Below are positions 18,337-26,536 of a DNA stretch of 64,000 nucleotides, in pieces (the stretch's first letter is position 1; each line of letters starts with the position of its first letter). Below the pieces are notes generated by a model, which was not told where the DNA came from, ran no database searches, and was given only the letters and a program-made list of their open reading frames with translations. The translations under genes and the position numbers were made by a program. This stretch comes from SB25 sp050180705. GTDB taxonomy: Bacteria; Bacteroidota; Bacteroidia; Bacteroidales; Tenuifilaceae. The stretch spans positions 1-64,000 of the forward strand of contig JBFXDX010000004.1 of the NCBI GenBank assembly GCA_050180705.1, in the 5' to 3' direction.

Positions 18337-18367
18337 TAAAAAGGAGCACAACGCTCCTTTTTATTTT
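18337..18367 (+). terminator. Terminator after pnp
   Basis: Stem AAAAGGAGC/GCTCCTTTT with a short loop, followed by T-rich sequence. Confidence 0.8.
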
Positions 18368-18500
18368 TAAGGCCAAAATGAAAAAGATCTCTTCTTGTAG
18401 TAAAAATCAGTTCTGATCTTTCTATTTTATCAATATAAAGACCATCTCTTAACTCATTTATAATTTATTGACAAAACAAAATGGTTTTAATAAATTTATG

Positions 18501-18508
18501 TATTTTTG
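18501..18508 (+). promoter_or_regulatory. Candidate -7 element for the prolyl oligopeptidase gene
   Basis: TATTTTTG fits TAnnTTTG, 36 bases before the start codon. No clear -33 element. Confidence 0.45.
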
Positions 18509-18543
18509 TAGTATGACTTATTTCTAAAGTTAAAAACCATACA

Positions 18544-20658
18544 ATGAAAAAGATCACTGTAGTCCTAATAGCCTTTATTCCAATGTTGTTTATTGCATGC
18601 AACAGTAACAGGGTAAAATATCCTGAGACTAAGAAGGTAGATGTTGTTGATAATTACTTTGGGACTGAAGTTCCTGACCCATATCGATGGCTCGAAGACG
18701 ATAAATCGTCCGAAGTTGCAGAATGGGTTAAAGCCGAAAGTGAAATCACATCTAACTATTTAAACAGCATTCCTTTCCGCAGTAAAATAAAGGATCGCTT
18801 AACAGAGATTTGGAACTACACATCAATGGGCACTCCTTTTAAAGAAGGCGGCCGTTACTATTTCTTTAAAAAAGATGGACTTCAGAATCAAAGCGTTCTT
18901 TACTCCATGGAAACCTTAACCTCTGAACCCAAAGTAGTACTCGATCCTAATACCTTAAGCGAAGATGGTACAGTTGCTCTATCATCGGTTGTTCCTTCTC
19001 GCGATGGAAAATACCTAGCATATACCACCAACGACGGTGGTTCCGATTGGCAAAAAATAAATGTAATTGATATTGCTACTGGGAAAAACACACCAGATGA
19101 AATTAAATGGGTAAAATTTTCGTCGGTTGCCTGGTACAAGAATGGATTCTTTTATAGCCGATACGATGCTCCAAAAGAAGGCTCTGAACTTTCGAATATC
19201 AACAAAAACCACAAGGTTTTCTACCATAAAATTGGCGATAACTCCGATAACGACGAGTTAGTATTCTCAAATAAGCAATACCCATTAAGAAGCTACACAA
19301 CCCAAACCACCGAAGACGAAAAATATCTCATAATCTACGAAACAGAATCAACCTACGGAAATTCAATTTACATTAGAAACTTGACGGATAAAAAGGCTGA
19401 TTTTTCTCAATTAACAACTGGATTCGAATTTGAGTATCGCGTTCTTGGTCACATAGACGATCACTTAATAGTTCTTACCAATTACAAAGCACCAAAGTAC
19501 AAGTTGATTAAAATTAACATCAACACATTAGAAGTCGGTAATTGGAAAGATATTTTACCCGAACGTAAAGATGTTCTAAGCAGTTGCGACTTAATCGGAG
19601 GAAAAATTGTTGCGAGTTATATTGTTGATGCAAAAAGCAAAGTTGAAGTGTATAATATTGAAGGAGGAAAAATCTCTGATATAGAATTCCCTACCCTTGG
19701 CACCATGAGCGGAATTTCTGGATCTATGAACGATAGCATTGCTTTCTACAACTTTTCATCGTTTACAGTTCCTTCTGTAATTTACAAGTATAACATCGAG
19801 AAAAACCAATCAACAGAGTTCTTTAAACCTAATATAAAATTCAATTTCGATAATTACGAAACAAAACAGGTATTCTACACTAGCAAAGACGGCACATTGG
19901 TTCCAATGTTTATTGTACATAAAAAAGGCTTAGAACTCAATGGTGAGAATCCTACACTTCTTTACGGATATGGTGGATTTAACATCAGTTTGATGCCCAA
20001 CTTCAGCACATCGCGCTTGCTTTGGCTCGAAAATGGAGGTGTTTTTGCAATGGCAAACATTCGCGGTGGTGGAGAATACGGTGAAAATTGGTATAGAGCC
20101 GGCACAAAGCTAAACAAGCAGAATGTATTCGACGATTTTATTGCCGCAGCCGAATACTTAGTTAAAGAGCGTTACACCTCGCCCAAGAAACTTGCCATTC
20201 AGGGAGGATCAAACGGTGGGCTTCTAATTGGAGCAGTTATAAATCAACGTCCCGACTTATTCAAGGTGGCAATACCTCAGGTTGGTGTAATGGACATGCT
20301 CCGTTTCCATAAGTTTACAATTGGATGGGCTTGGGTTAACGATTACGGTTCAAGCGAAGATTCCATTCAATTCCTAAATCTGTATAGCTTCTCTCCTATT
20401 CACAACATTCAGAAAGGAGTTAGGTATCCTGCTATTATGGTTACAACTGCCGATCACGATGACAGGGTTGTTCCTGCTCACTCATTTAAATACATTGCAA
20501 CCATGCAAGAAAAGAATAGACGTGCAAAAAATCCTGCTATTATAAGAGTTCAAACCCGTGCAGGACATGGTGCTGGCACCCCAACCTCGCTAATGATTGA
20601 TGAATATACCGACATATACTCGTTTATATTTTTCAACATGAATATAATGCCGCAATAA
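18544..20658 (+). CDS. Prolyl oligopeptidase (S9A), lipoprotein
   Basis: A protein of 704 residues. The signal peptide ends in the lipobox LFIAC, so it should be lipid-anchored and face the periplasm. The N-terminal segment (YFGTEVPDPYRWLED) leads into a seven-bladed propeller, then the alpha/beta-hydrolase domain. The catalytic triad is visible: Ser in GGSNGGLL, Asp in TTADHDDRVVP and His in RAGHGAG. It cleaves short peptides after proline. It lies alone between two terminators, with a candidate -7 element 36 bases upstream. Confidence 0.95.
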   Translation: MKKITVVLIAFIPMLFIACNSNRVKYPETKKVDVVDNYFGTEVPDPYRWLEDDKSSEVAEWVKAESEITSNYLNSIPFRSKIKDRLTEIWNYTSMGTPFKEGGRYYFFKKDGLQNQSVLYSMETLTSEPKVVLDPNTLSEDGTVALSSVVPSRDGKYLAYTTNDGGSDWQKINVIDIATGKNTPDEIKWVKFSSVAWYKNGFFYSRYDAPKEGSELSNINKNHKVFYHKIGDNSDNDELVFSNKQYPLRSYTTQTTEDEKYLIIYETESTYGNSIYIRNLTDKKADFSQLTTGFEFEYRVLGHIDDHLIVLTNYKAPKYKLIKININTLEVGNWKDILPERKDVLSSCDLIGGKIVASYIVDAKSKVEVYNIEGGKISDIEFPTLGTMSGISGSMNDSIAFYNFSSFTVPSVIYKYNIEKNQSTEFFKPNIKFNFDNYETKQVFYTSKDGTLVPMFIVHKKGLELNGENPTLLYGYGGFNISLMPNFSTSRLLWLENGGVFAMANIRGGGEYGENWYRAGTKLNKQNVFDDFIAAAEYLVKERYTSPKKLAIQGGSNGGLLIGAVINQRPDLFKVAIPQVGVMDMLRFHKFTIGWAWVNDYGSSEDSIQFLNLYSFSPIHNIQKGVRYPAIMVTTADHDDRVVPAHSFKYIATMQEKNRRAKNPAIIRVQTRAGHGAGTPTSLMIDEYTDIYSFIFFNMNIMPQ

Positions 20659-20679
20659 ACTAAAACTGAATAAAAACAG

Positions 20680-20708
20680 AGGGTTAAGCGTTTGCTTAAC
20701 CCTTTTTT
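20680..20708 (+). terminator. Terminator after the prolyl oligopeptidase gene
   Basis: Stem GGGTTAAGC/GCTTAACCC with a 4-nt loop and a T6 tail. Confidence 0.85.
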
Positions 20709-20773
20709 ATTAACAATAGAAAATTGATAATATGATTCTTTTAACTTAGCAAGTTCAAAATTCATAAGTACAC

Positions 20774-21403
20774 ATGCAGTATCTCGTAATTGAAGGTAAT
20801 ATTGGCGCTGGAAAAACAACTTTAGCCACAATGTTGGCAAACGAACTTAATGCAAAACTCATTCTAGAACAATTTGCAGACAATCCGTTTCTACCCCGAT
20901 TCTACGAAAATCCAGAACGGTATAGCTTTCCATTGGAACTTTCATTTTTAGCGGAACGCTATAAGCAACTTAATATCGACCTAAGAACCGGATCGCTTTT
21001 CCACAGCCTTACAATTGCCGATTACTTTTTCATGAAATCGCTCATATTTGCACAAAATACATTAACTGGCGACGAATTGCATCTTTACAAACAAATCTTT
21101 TCAATAATATATAACACATTACCCAAGCCAAACCTTTACGTGTACTTACACCTACCAACATCACAGCTAATCCAGAATATCCAAAAAAGGGGAAGAACCT
21201 ACGAGCAATCTATTTCTTCCGACTACTTAAATAGCCTAACACAAGGATATTTCGATTTTTTCAAACAGCACCCCGACTACACATTTCTGGTAATCGACAC
21301 CAGCAATATCGACTTTGTAGAACGCCCCGAGGATTATCAAAAAATTAAAAACGTTATTTTTGACAAAAGCTACAATAAAGGTGTTAATCGTGTGACATTC
21401 TAG
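20774..21403 (+). CDS. Deoxynucleoside kinase
   Basis: A protein of 209 residues of the dNK/dGK family. It has the P-loop EGNIGAGKTTLA at residues 7-18, the substrate-site Glu in ILEQFADNPFLPRFYENP, and the lid Arg pair in QKRGRTYEQ. It phosphorylates deoxynucleosides for nucleotide salvage; which base is preferred cannot be told. An AGCTAACTTAGCT inverted repeat followed by a run of T just after the stop may terminate transcription. Confidence 0.9.
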   Translation: MQYLVIEGNIGAGKTTLATMLANELNAKLILEQFADNPFLPRFYENPERYSFPLELSFLAERYKQLNIDLRTGSLFHSLTIADYFFMKSLIFAQNTLTGDELHLYKQIFSIIYNTLPKPNLYVYLHLPTSQLIQNIQKRGRTYEQSISSDYLNSLTQGYFDFFKQHPDYTFLVIDTSNIDFVERPEDYQKIKNVIFDKSYNKGVNRVTF

Positions 21404-21454
21404 CGTAAAATAGCTAACTTAGCTAGCGTATTTTTTTTTTAATAAAAAGAATAT

Positions 21455-21462
21455 TATGTTTG
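21455..21462 (+). promoter_or_regulatory. -7 element of the abundant lipoprotein gene
   Basis: TATGTTTG is a perfect match to TAnnTTTG. A T-rich stretch lies about 20 bp upstream in place of a clear -33 TTTG. It is 45 bases before the start codon. Confidence 0.6.
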
Positions 21463-21506
21463 TAGACATTAACAAATTTGAATACTAAACAACTAACCAA
21501 TTTAAT

Positions 21507-23213
21507 ATGAAAATGAAAGGTCTAAAATTTGGAATCATTGCCTTGGCTGCTATCGTTATAGCTGCTTGTGGTGGTGTTGAAAAAATGAAAGAGCTGCCTG
21601 CTGGATTCACATTAAAGATCACTCCAAACCCAGTGGAAGTTCACGGGAATAAAGTAAAGGCAACTATTGAAGGAACTATTCCTGCTAAGTATTTCAACAA
21701 AAAAGCTATTGTAGAAATCACTCCTGTTGTTATTTACAAAGGTGGTGAGTTAGCATTACCTGTTAAGACTCTTCAAGGTGAAGATGTTCAGGCTAACAAC
21801 CAAGTTATTAATTACGAAGCTGGTGGATCATGGAAACATGAGGTTGAGTTCGACTATAAGGACGAAATGTTCAGCTGCGAGATTGTTTGTCGTTTAGCGA
21901 TTACCTACAAAGACAAAAAAGTAAATATCGAAGCACCTCAAAAGGTTGGTATTGGAACTTTAGCAACTTATAAATTAGTTGACGTTGATCCTAAGCCAAT
22001 CATGATGAAGGATAAATTTGTTCGCATCACCCCAGAACAACAAGAAGCTCAAATCAACTTTGTAATTCAAAAATCAGACATTCGTAAATCTGAACTTACA
22101 AAGGACGATCTTAAAGCTTTGAACGATTTCCTAGTTGAAGCTACCAAGGCTACCAATAAAGAAGTTAAAGAAATTAAAGTTTCTGCTTACGCTTCTCCTG
22201 ATGGTCCTGAAAAACTAAACGAAAAATTATCTCAAGAACGCGGTAAAAACACTGACAAATATCTTGCTGATGTTTTCAAGAAAGCTAAAGTTAAAGATGC
22301 TATGGCTGCTACTGTAGAAACCACAAGCGAAGACTGGGACGGTTTCCAAAAAGAAGTTCAAGCATCTGATATCGAAGATAAAGAGTTAATCATCCGTGTT
22401 CTTTCAATGTATTCTGATCCTGAAGTTCGCGAGAAAGAAATCAAAAACCTATCTAAGGTTTACAAAGTATTAGCTGAGAAAATTCTTCCTGAACTACGTA
22501 GATCAAAAATGATTGCTAAGGTTGATATAGTTGGTTACTCTGATGATACTTTAAAATACATGGTTGAAAACAACGCTTACGATTCATTAAACGTTGAAGA
22601 AATGCTTTACGCTGCATCTCTTGTTAATGATGTAAATAAGAAAGTTGAAGTTTACATGAAGGCTGGTGACAAATTCAACTGCCCACGTGGTTACAACAAC
22701 GCTGCTTATCTACACATTAAGAACAACGATCTTGCTGCTGCTAAAGCTGCTCTTGATAAAGTTCCTGCCGATCAAAAAATTCCTGCTGTTACCAACAACC
22801 GTGGTTGCGTAGCTTTAATGGAAGGAAACTATGAAGAGGCTGAAAAACTTTTCACCGAAGCTGCCGACGCTGGTAACGATGTTAAGTACAACCTAGGTAT
22901 TATCGCTATTGTGAAGAACCAATACCCTGCAGCTGCTGAATACTTTGCTGGTACCGATTCTTTCAACCAAGGTCTTGCTCTATTACTAAACGCTAAAGTT
23001 GATGCTGCAAAGAATACCTTTGCTAAAGTTGAAACTGCTAAAGGTTTCTATGGCCGTGCAATTGTAGGTGCTCGTTTACAAGAAGAGGCTACTGTTCTTG
23101 ACAACCTTCGTACTGCAATTGGTAAAGATGCTAACCTAAAAGTTCGTGCTAAAGAAGATGTTGAATTCCGCAACTACTTCCAAAACGAAGCTTTTAAAGC
23201 TATTGTTGAGTAA
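21507..23213 (+). CDS. Lipoprotein with OmpA-like and TPR-like regions
   Basis: A protein of 568 residues. A signal peptide ends in the lipobox IAAC. Beta-rich domains fill residues about 35-180. A region resembling an OmpA peptidoglycan-binding fold (INFVIQKSDIRKSEL, then AYASPDGPEKLNEKLSQERG) is followed by helical TPR-like repeats (NNAAYLHIKNNDLAAAKAAL, VALMEGNYEEAEKLFTEAA). Its uniform codon choice (GCT, GTT, AAC, GGT) suggests high expression. Related proteins are abundant cell-envelope components in Bacteroidales, but no exact role is known. It stands alone with its own promoter and terminator. Confidence 0.75.
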   Translation: MKMKGLKFGIIALAAIVIAACGGVEKMKELPAGFTLKITPNPVEVHGNKVKATIEGTIPAKYFNKKAIVEITPVVIYKGGELALPVKTLQGEDVQANNQVINYEAGGSWKHEVEFDYKDEMFSCEIVCRLAITYKDKKVNIEAPQKVGIGTLATYKLVDVDPKPIMMKDKFVRITPEQQEAQINFVIQKSDIRKSELTKDDLKALNDFLVEATKATNKEVKEIKVSAYASPDGPEKLNEKLSQERGKNTDKYLADVFKKAKVKDAMAATVETTSEDWDGFQKEVQASDIEDKELIIRVLSMYSDPEVREKEIKNLSKVYKVLAEKILPELRRSKMIAKVDIVGYSDDTLKYMVENNAYDSLNVEEMLYAASLVNDVNKKVEVYMKAGDKFNCPRGYNNAAYLHIKNNDLAAAKAALDKVPADQKIPAVTNNRGCVALMEGNYEEAEKLFTEAADAGNDVKYNLGIIAIVKNQYPAAAEYFAGTDSFNQGLALLLNAKVDAAKNTFAKVETAKGFYGRAIVGARLQEEATVLDNLRTAIGKDANLKVRAKEDVEFRNYFQNEAFKAIVE

Positions 23214-23232
23214 TACAACTACACCATAAAAT

Positions 23233-23262
23233 AAAAAAGACCTGCTAATACAGGTCTTTTTT
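23233..23262. terminator. Terminator between convergent genes
   Basis: Stem AAAAAAGACCTG/CAGGTCTTTTTT with a short loop. It has T runs on both strands, so it can serve the lipoprotein gene and the convergent methyltransferase gene. Confidence 0.85.
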
Positions 23263-23284
23263 ATTTTATATATCTACCGGTAAA

Positions 23285-23824
23285 CTACTTTTTCAGCTTC
23301 GAAAAGAAATCCCAAAGCACAATTCCAGCCGATACCGAAATGTTAAAGGAGTGCTTTGTCCCAAACTGGGGAATCTCTATACACTCGTCCGATTGGTTAA
23401 CCACAGCCTGATCTACACCTCGTAGCTCATTGCCAAACACCAACGCATACTTCTCGCCATTCTTAGGATCATACGATATTAAATTGTGGCTATTCTCGGC
23501 CTGCTCTATCGAAATAACCCTGTACCCCTGCTCTTTCAGAACTTCAATGGCCTTAGTAGTCGTATCAAAGTACTCCCAGGCAACAGAACTCTCGGCCCCT
23601 AACGCTGTTCTATGAATCTCCTTATCGGGGGGTGTTCCGGTAATCCCGCACAGCAATATTTTCTCCACCAGCAATGCATCGGAGGTTCTAAATACCGACC
23701 CAACATTATTCAAACTTCTAATATTATCCAATACCACAACAATAGGCAACTTCGCCGTGGTTTTATACTCATCTACACTCTTTCGATTTAATTCTTCGTT
23801 GGCAAGTTTTCTATTATTAATCAT
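23285..23824 (-). CDS. SpoU/TrmH-family RNA methyltransferase
   Basis: A protein of 179 residues from the ATG at 23822-23824. It has the SPOUT-fold motifs 1 to 3: VVVLDNIRSLNNVGSVFRTSDA near the start (the conserved N and R are in NVGSVFR), LVFGNELRGVD and CIEIPQFGTKHSFNISVSAGIVLW. The fold makes a trefoil knot that binds S-adenosylmethionine. Family members 2'-O-methylate ribose in tRNA or rRNA; which site is methylated here is not clear. A perfect -7 element precedes it at 23843-23850. Confidence 0.9.
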   Translation of the reverse strand: MINNRKLANEELNRKSVDEYKTTAKLPIVVVLDNIRSLNNVGSVFRTSDALLVEKILLCGITGTPPDKEIHRTALGAESSVAWEYFDTTTKAIEVLKEQGYRVISIEQAENSHNLISYDPKNGEKYALVFGNELRGVDQAVVNQSDECIEIPQFGTKHSFNISVSAGIVLWDFFSKLKK

Positions 23825-23842
23825 AAAAATTAAATTTGGACA

Positions 23843-23850
23843 CAAAGGTA
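23843..23850 (-). promoter_or_regulatory. -7 promoter element of the SpoU methyltransferase gene
   Basis: TACCTTTG on the minus strand matches TAnnTTTG exactly, about 19 bases before the start codon, so the leader is very short. Confidence 0.55.
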
Positions 23851-23901
23851 CTCAATCATTTTTTGTATTTTAATAGTCGAAAACCAATAAACCATATTTT
23901 C

Positions 23902-25089
23902 ATGAATCTGCACGAACACCAATCAAAATCGATTCTGAAAAAAGCAGGCGTTCCAATTCCTGTGGGAATTGTGGCCTTCACACCAGAAGAAGCAGCCAAG
24001 GCTGCTAAGTTGATTATAGAAACCACTGGGCCCGATACCATTGCAGTTAAAGCACAGATTCATGCAGGTGGACGCGGCAAGGGCGGTGGTGTTAAAATAG
24101 CCAAATCGGTTCCCGATGTTGAAAAGTATGCTAAAGATATTCTTGGCATGACTCTGGTTACCCACCAAACCGGACCAAATGGAAAATTGGTTCGGAAAAT
24201 ACTTGTTGAGCAGGGTATATACCAGCCAGGCCCATCGGAAATAAAGGAGTTCTACATTAGCATCCTACTCAACAGAGCTACAGGCCGAAATATGATTATT
24301 TACTCGCCACAAGGCGGAGTGGACATTGAGGCTGTTGCCGCACAAACCCCCGATTTAATTTTTAAGGAGGAGATAAATCCTATTGGCATACAGCCCTACC
24401 AAACGCGTAAGGTTGCATTCAACCTGGGATTAACCGGAAAATCGTACTCACAAATGGTGAAGTTTGTTGCTGCGCTTTACAATGCATATACCACAAACGA
24501 TCTGTCATTACTCGAAATCAACCCTGCCGTTAAAACATCGAACGACGATATTTTGGCAGCAGATGCCAAATGTGCCGTCGACGACAACGCTCTGTTTCGT
24601 CACCCCAATTTAGCCGAGCTAAGAGATATTCACGAGGAGGATCCAACCGAAGTGGAAGCTGGCGAAAACAACCTCAACTTCGTTAAGCTCGATGGAAATG
24701 TGGGCTGTATGGTTAATGGCGCTGGTTTGGCAATGGCAACCATGGATATTATTAAGCTCTCGGGTGGCGATCCGGCAAACTTTCTCGATGTTGGCGGTGG
24801 TGCCAACGTAAAAACTGTGGCGGCCGGTTTCAGAATTATACTCAAAGACCCCAACGTAAAGGCTATTCTTATCAATATATTTGGAGGCATTGTTCGCTGC
24901 GACAGAGTTGCCCAGGGCATTGTTGACGCCTACAACGAAATAGGCAACATACCGGTTCCCGTGATTGTGCGCCTACAAGGCACCAATGCTCTTGAGGGAA
25001 AACAAATTATAGACAACTCCGGGTTGAAGGTTTATAGCGCCATTACGCTACAGGAGGCAGCCGCATTGGTAAAACAAATTGTAAGCTAA
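23902..25089 (+). CDS. sucC: Succinyl-CoA synthetase beta subunit (ADP-forming type)
   Basis: A protein of 395 residues from the ATG at 23902. The N-terminal ATP-grasp part has MNLHEHQSKSILKKAGVPIP and VKAQIHAGGRGKGGGVK. The C-terminal ligase domain has GGDPANFLDVGGGA and INIFGGIVRCD. It forms, with the alpha subunit, the enzyme that interconverts succinyl-CoA and succinate with ADP or GDP phosphorylation. The usual sucD partner is not adjacent; repeat sequences follow instead. No terminator is seen. Confidence 0.93.
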   Translation: MNLHEHQSKSILKKAGVPIPVGIVAFTPEEAAKAAKLIIETTGPDTIAVKAQIHAGGRGKGGGVKIAKSVPDVEKYAKDILGMTLVTHQTGPNGKLVRKILVEQGIYQPGPSEIKEFYISILLNRATGRNMIIYSPQGGVDIEAVAAQTPDLIFKEEINPIGIQPYQTRKVAFNLGLTGKSYSQMVKFVAALYNAYTTNDLSLLEINPAVKTSNDDILAADAKCAVDDNALFRHPNLAELRDIHEEDPTEVEAGENNLNFVKLDGNVGCMVNGAGLAMATMDIIKLSGGDPANFLDVGGGANVKTVAAGFRIILKDPNVKAILINIFGGIVRCDRVAQGIVDAYNEIGNIPVPVIVRLQGTNALEGKQIIDNSGLKVYSAITLQEAAALVKQIVS

Positions 25090-25157
25090 CCCTTAGGCTC
25101 CTTGCTGGCAGAACATATTGTCAGTACCTTAAAATCATAATTACCGATTGTTACATC

Positions 25158-25183
25158 TGCTGGTGCGGACATGCTGTCCGTGC
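25158..25183. repeat. REP-like hairpin, copy 1
   Basis: Core TGCTGGTGCGGACATGCTGT followed by CCGTGC. The inner palindrome CGGACA/TGTCCG closes over TGC. Flanks (CGATTGTTAC before, CTATAATC after) are partly shared with the other copies. Confidence 0.75.
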
Positions 25184-25208
25184 CCCCTATAATCGCAATT
25201 GTCGATTG

Positions 25209-25640
25209 TTACTTGCTGGCGCGGACATGCTGTCCGTGCTCCTGAGATTTAATGTCTTTTGTGTTTTCTACAACTGTAATATAACCAACTTTTGTAAGAG
25301 TACTATCTCCGGAATCATTTAAGACAGTTAGAGATACAGAAAATTTTCCTACATTATTATAAATTGTTGCAATTGGCGTATTTATGTGAGAATTAGTTTT
25401 AATAGCACTATAGATATATTCGGGATCTCCTCCTTCAAAATGCCATTCAAAATATGTTGGCAACACCTCAAAAAAGGATGTGCTTTTAAAGTTTACGTAC
25501 GTACCTATCGAAACAACCGTATCTAAAGCAAAAAAGTTCGGAATGGGTGGTTGTTTAGGGGTTGGGGCGTCTTGAGATTTGCTACATGAAATAAAAAACA
25601 CGCAAAGCAAAAGCAATAAAGTTTTAATTTTTAGAGTCAT
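25209..25640 (-). CDS. Small PKD-like lipoprotein
   Basis: A protein of 143 residues. The signal peptide ends in the lipobox FFISC. The mature part is a single PKD-type beta-sandwich: VNFKSTSFFEVLPTYFEWHFEGGDPE and a later VGKFSVSLTVLNDSGDSTLTK (split here between residues about 50-75 and 95-115). PKD domains usually mediate protein or carbohydrate contacts at the cell surface. The last residues, HGQHVRASK, and the stop codon are encoded by REP-like copy 2, so the end of the protein has been replaced or extended by repeat insertion. Confidence 0.7.
   Translation of the reverse strand: MTLKIKTLLLLLCVFFISCSKSQDAPTPKQPPIPNFFALDTVVSIGTYVNFKSTSFFEVLPTYFEWHFEGGDPEYIYSAIKTNSHINTPIATIYNNVGKFSVSLTVLNDSGDSTLTKVGYITVVENTKDIKSQEHGQHVRASK
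25214..25239. repeat. REP-like hairpin, copy 2, inside the lipoprotein reading frame
   Basis: TGCTGGCGCGGACATGCTGT followed by CCGTGC, one base different from copy 1. It encodes the C-terminal residues of the PKD-like lipoprotein on the minus strand. Confidence 0.75.
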
Positions 25641-25687
25641 ATTTTCCTGTTATACTAATTAATGATATTTTATCTTGTTTTCTTATC

Positions 25688-25713
25688 TGCTGGCGCGGAC
25701 ATACTGTCCGTGC
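25688..25713. repeat. REP-like hairpin, copy 3
   Basis: TGCTGGCGCGGACATACTGT followed by CCGTGC, then CCACTATAATC as in copy 1. It lies between the lipoprotein and the XRE regulator. Confidence 0.75.
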
Positions 25714-25784
25714 CCACTATAATCTCCGCATTAACGGCATCTGCATTTAGAACCGAATGTTGGGCTGCTGAACTATTTGCTTCG

Positions 25785-26135
25785 CTATTTTTTTAGCTCA
25801 TTCTTTATCAAGTCCTCAATTTCGGAGATTCTACTCATCGGAATAGCATTCAGCAGTTGATTCAGCTGCGAGGCACTTTCTGTTCTCATCAGCGATGAGA
25901 GTGGATGGTTTTCCGTATTACTTTGGCTCTTGTCGGGAATCCATTCAAGAACATCGTTTGGAGTGCAGTTCAGCATGCAGCAAAGAGCCTCCACATCCGT
26001 CAAATTCATTCTTTTAATTTTACAATTAACAACACGGGTGGCAAAATTATCGGAGTAACCCGCTTTCACGAGGAAGGAGAAGGGTCTCTCTATACCTCTT
26101 GCCTTAAAAACTCTCCTGAAGTTGAATGTTAGCAT
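25785..26135 (-). CDS. XRE/Cro-like DNA-binding protein
   Basis: A protein of 116 residues with a compact Cro/C1-type helix-turn-helix (about residues 5-65): NFRRVFKARGIERPFSFLVK, then NFATRVVNCKIKRMNLTDVEALCCML, ending CTPNDVLEW. Members of this type typically act as repressors in mobile or accessory regions. The remaining 50 residues are helical and may dimerise. The gene lies between a REP-like copy and the cassette-like island. Repeated TCGTTA(C/G) motifs upstream may be its own operators. Confidence 0.75.
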   Translation of the reverse strand: MLTFNFRRVFKARGIERPFSFLVKAGYSDNFATRVVNCKIKRMNLTDVEALCCMLNCTPNDVLEWIPDKSQSNTENHPLSSLMRTESASQLNQLLNAIPMSRISEIEDLIKNELKK

Positions 26136-26410
26136 CTTTTAGTCGTGTGATTTTAAAAGTAAGTACTGTAAAAATAAAACAAAATCGTTACATATAAAAA
26201 ATAATTCGTTAGATTTTATTTCGCAGTCGTGTTTTTACAAAATAAATTCGTTAGTTCTAAAAACTAAGTCTTGGGTTCAAAAAATGAGGTCGTTTACTCT
26301 AAAAATCAACCCGTTTGTTTTACTCAATAGGTTGGTTGGTTAATACTTTCGGGAAGTCGTTTTTCAATTCGGGGAGAGTTTTTCGAGTTGGAAGAATTAG
26401 CACTTATCTT
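26136..26410. other. AT-rich gap with repeated TCGTTA motifs
   Basis: No gene is visible. TCGTTA followed by C or G occurs near 26187, 26207 and 26247, and related GTCGTTT/CCCGTTT words follow near 26291 and 26311. The spacing is irregular. These could be operators for the adjacent XRE protein. Confidence 0.3.
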
Positions 26411-26475
26411 GACTAACGTTTCCGTGGTTTGGAACGCTGGGGCGTAAACTGCAGCGTCCTTATCCCACGTTAAAC
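26411..26475 (-). other. attC-like imperfect palindrome
   Basis: On the minus strand it starts GTTTAAC, an exact match to the integron R'' consensus RYYYAAC. It contains nested complementary arms (CGTGG/CCACG and GGACGCTG/CAGCGTTCC) and ends GTTAGTC, one base off the R' consensus GTTRRRY. Its 65 bp falls within the usual attC size range. No integron integrase is in the window. Confidence 0.45.
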
Positions 26476-26536
26476 TTTTACTAAAGTACTAAAAACTTGC
26501 TTATCTGCATATCAGCCCCAGTGGGCTAAACCACGT

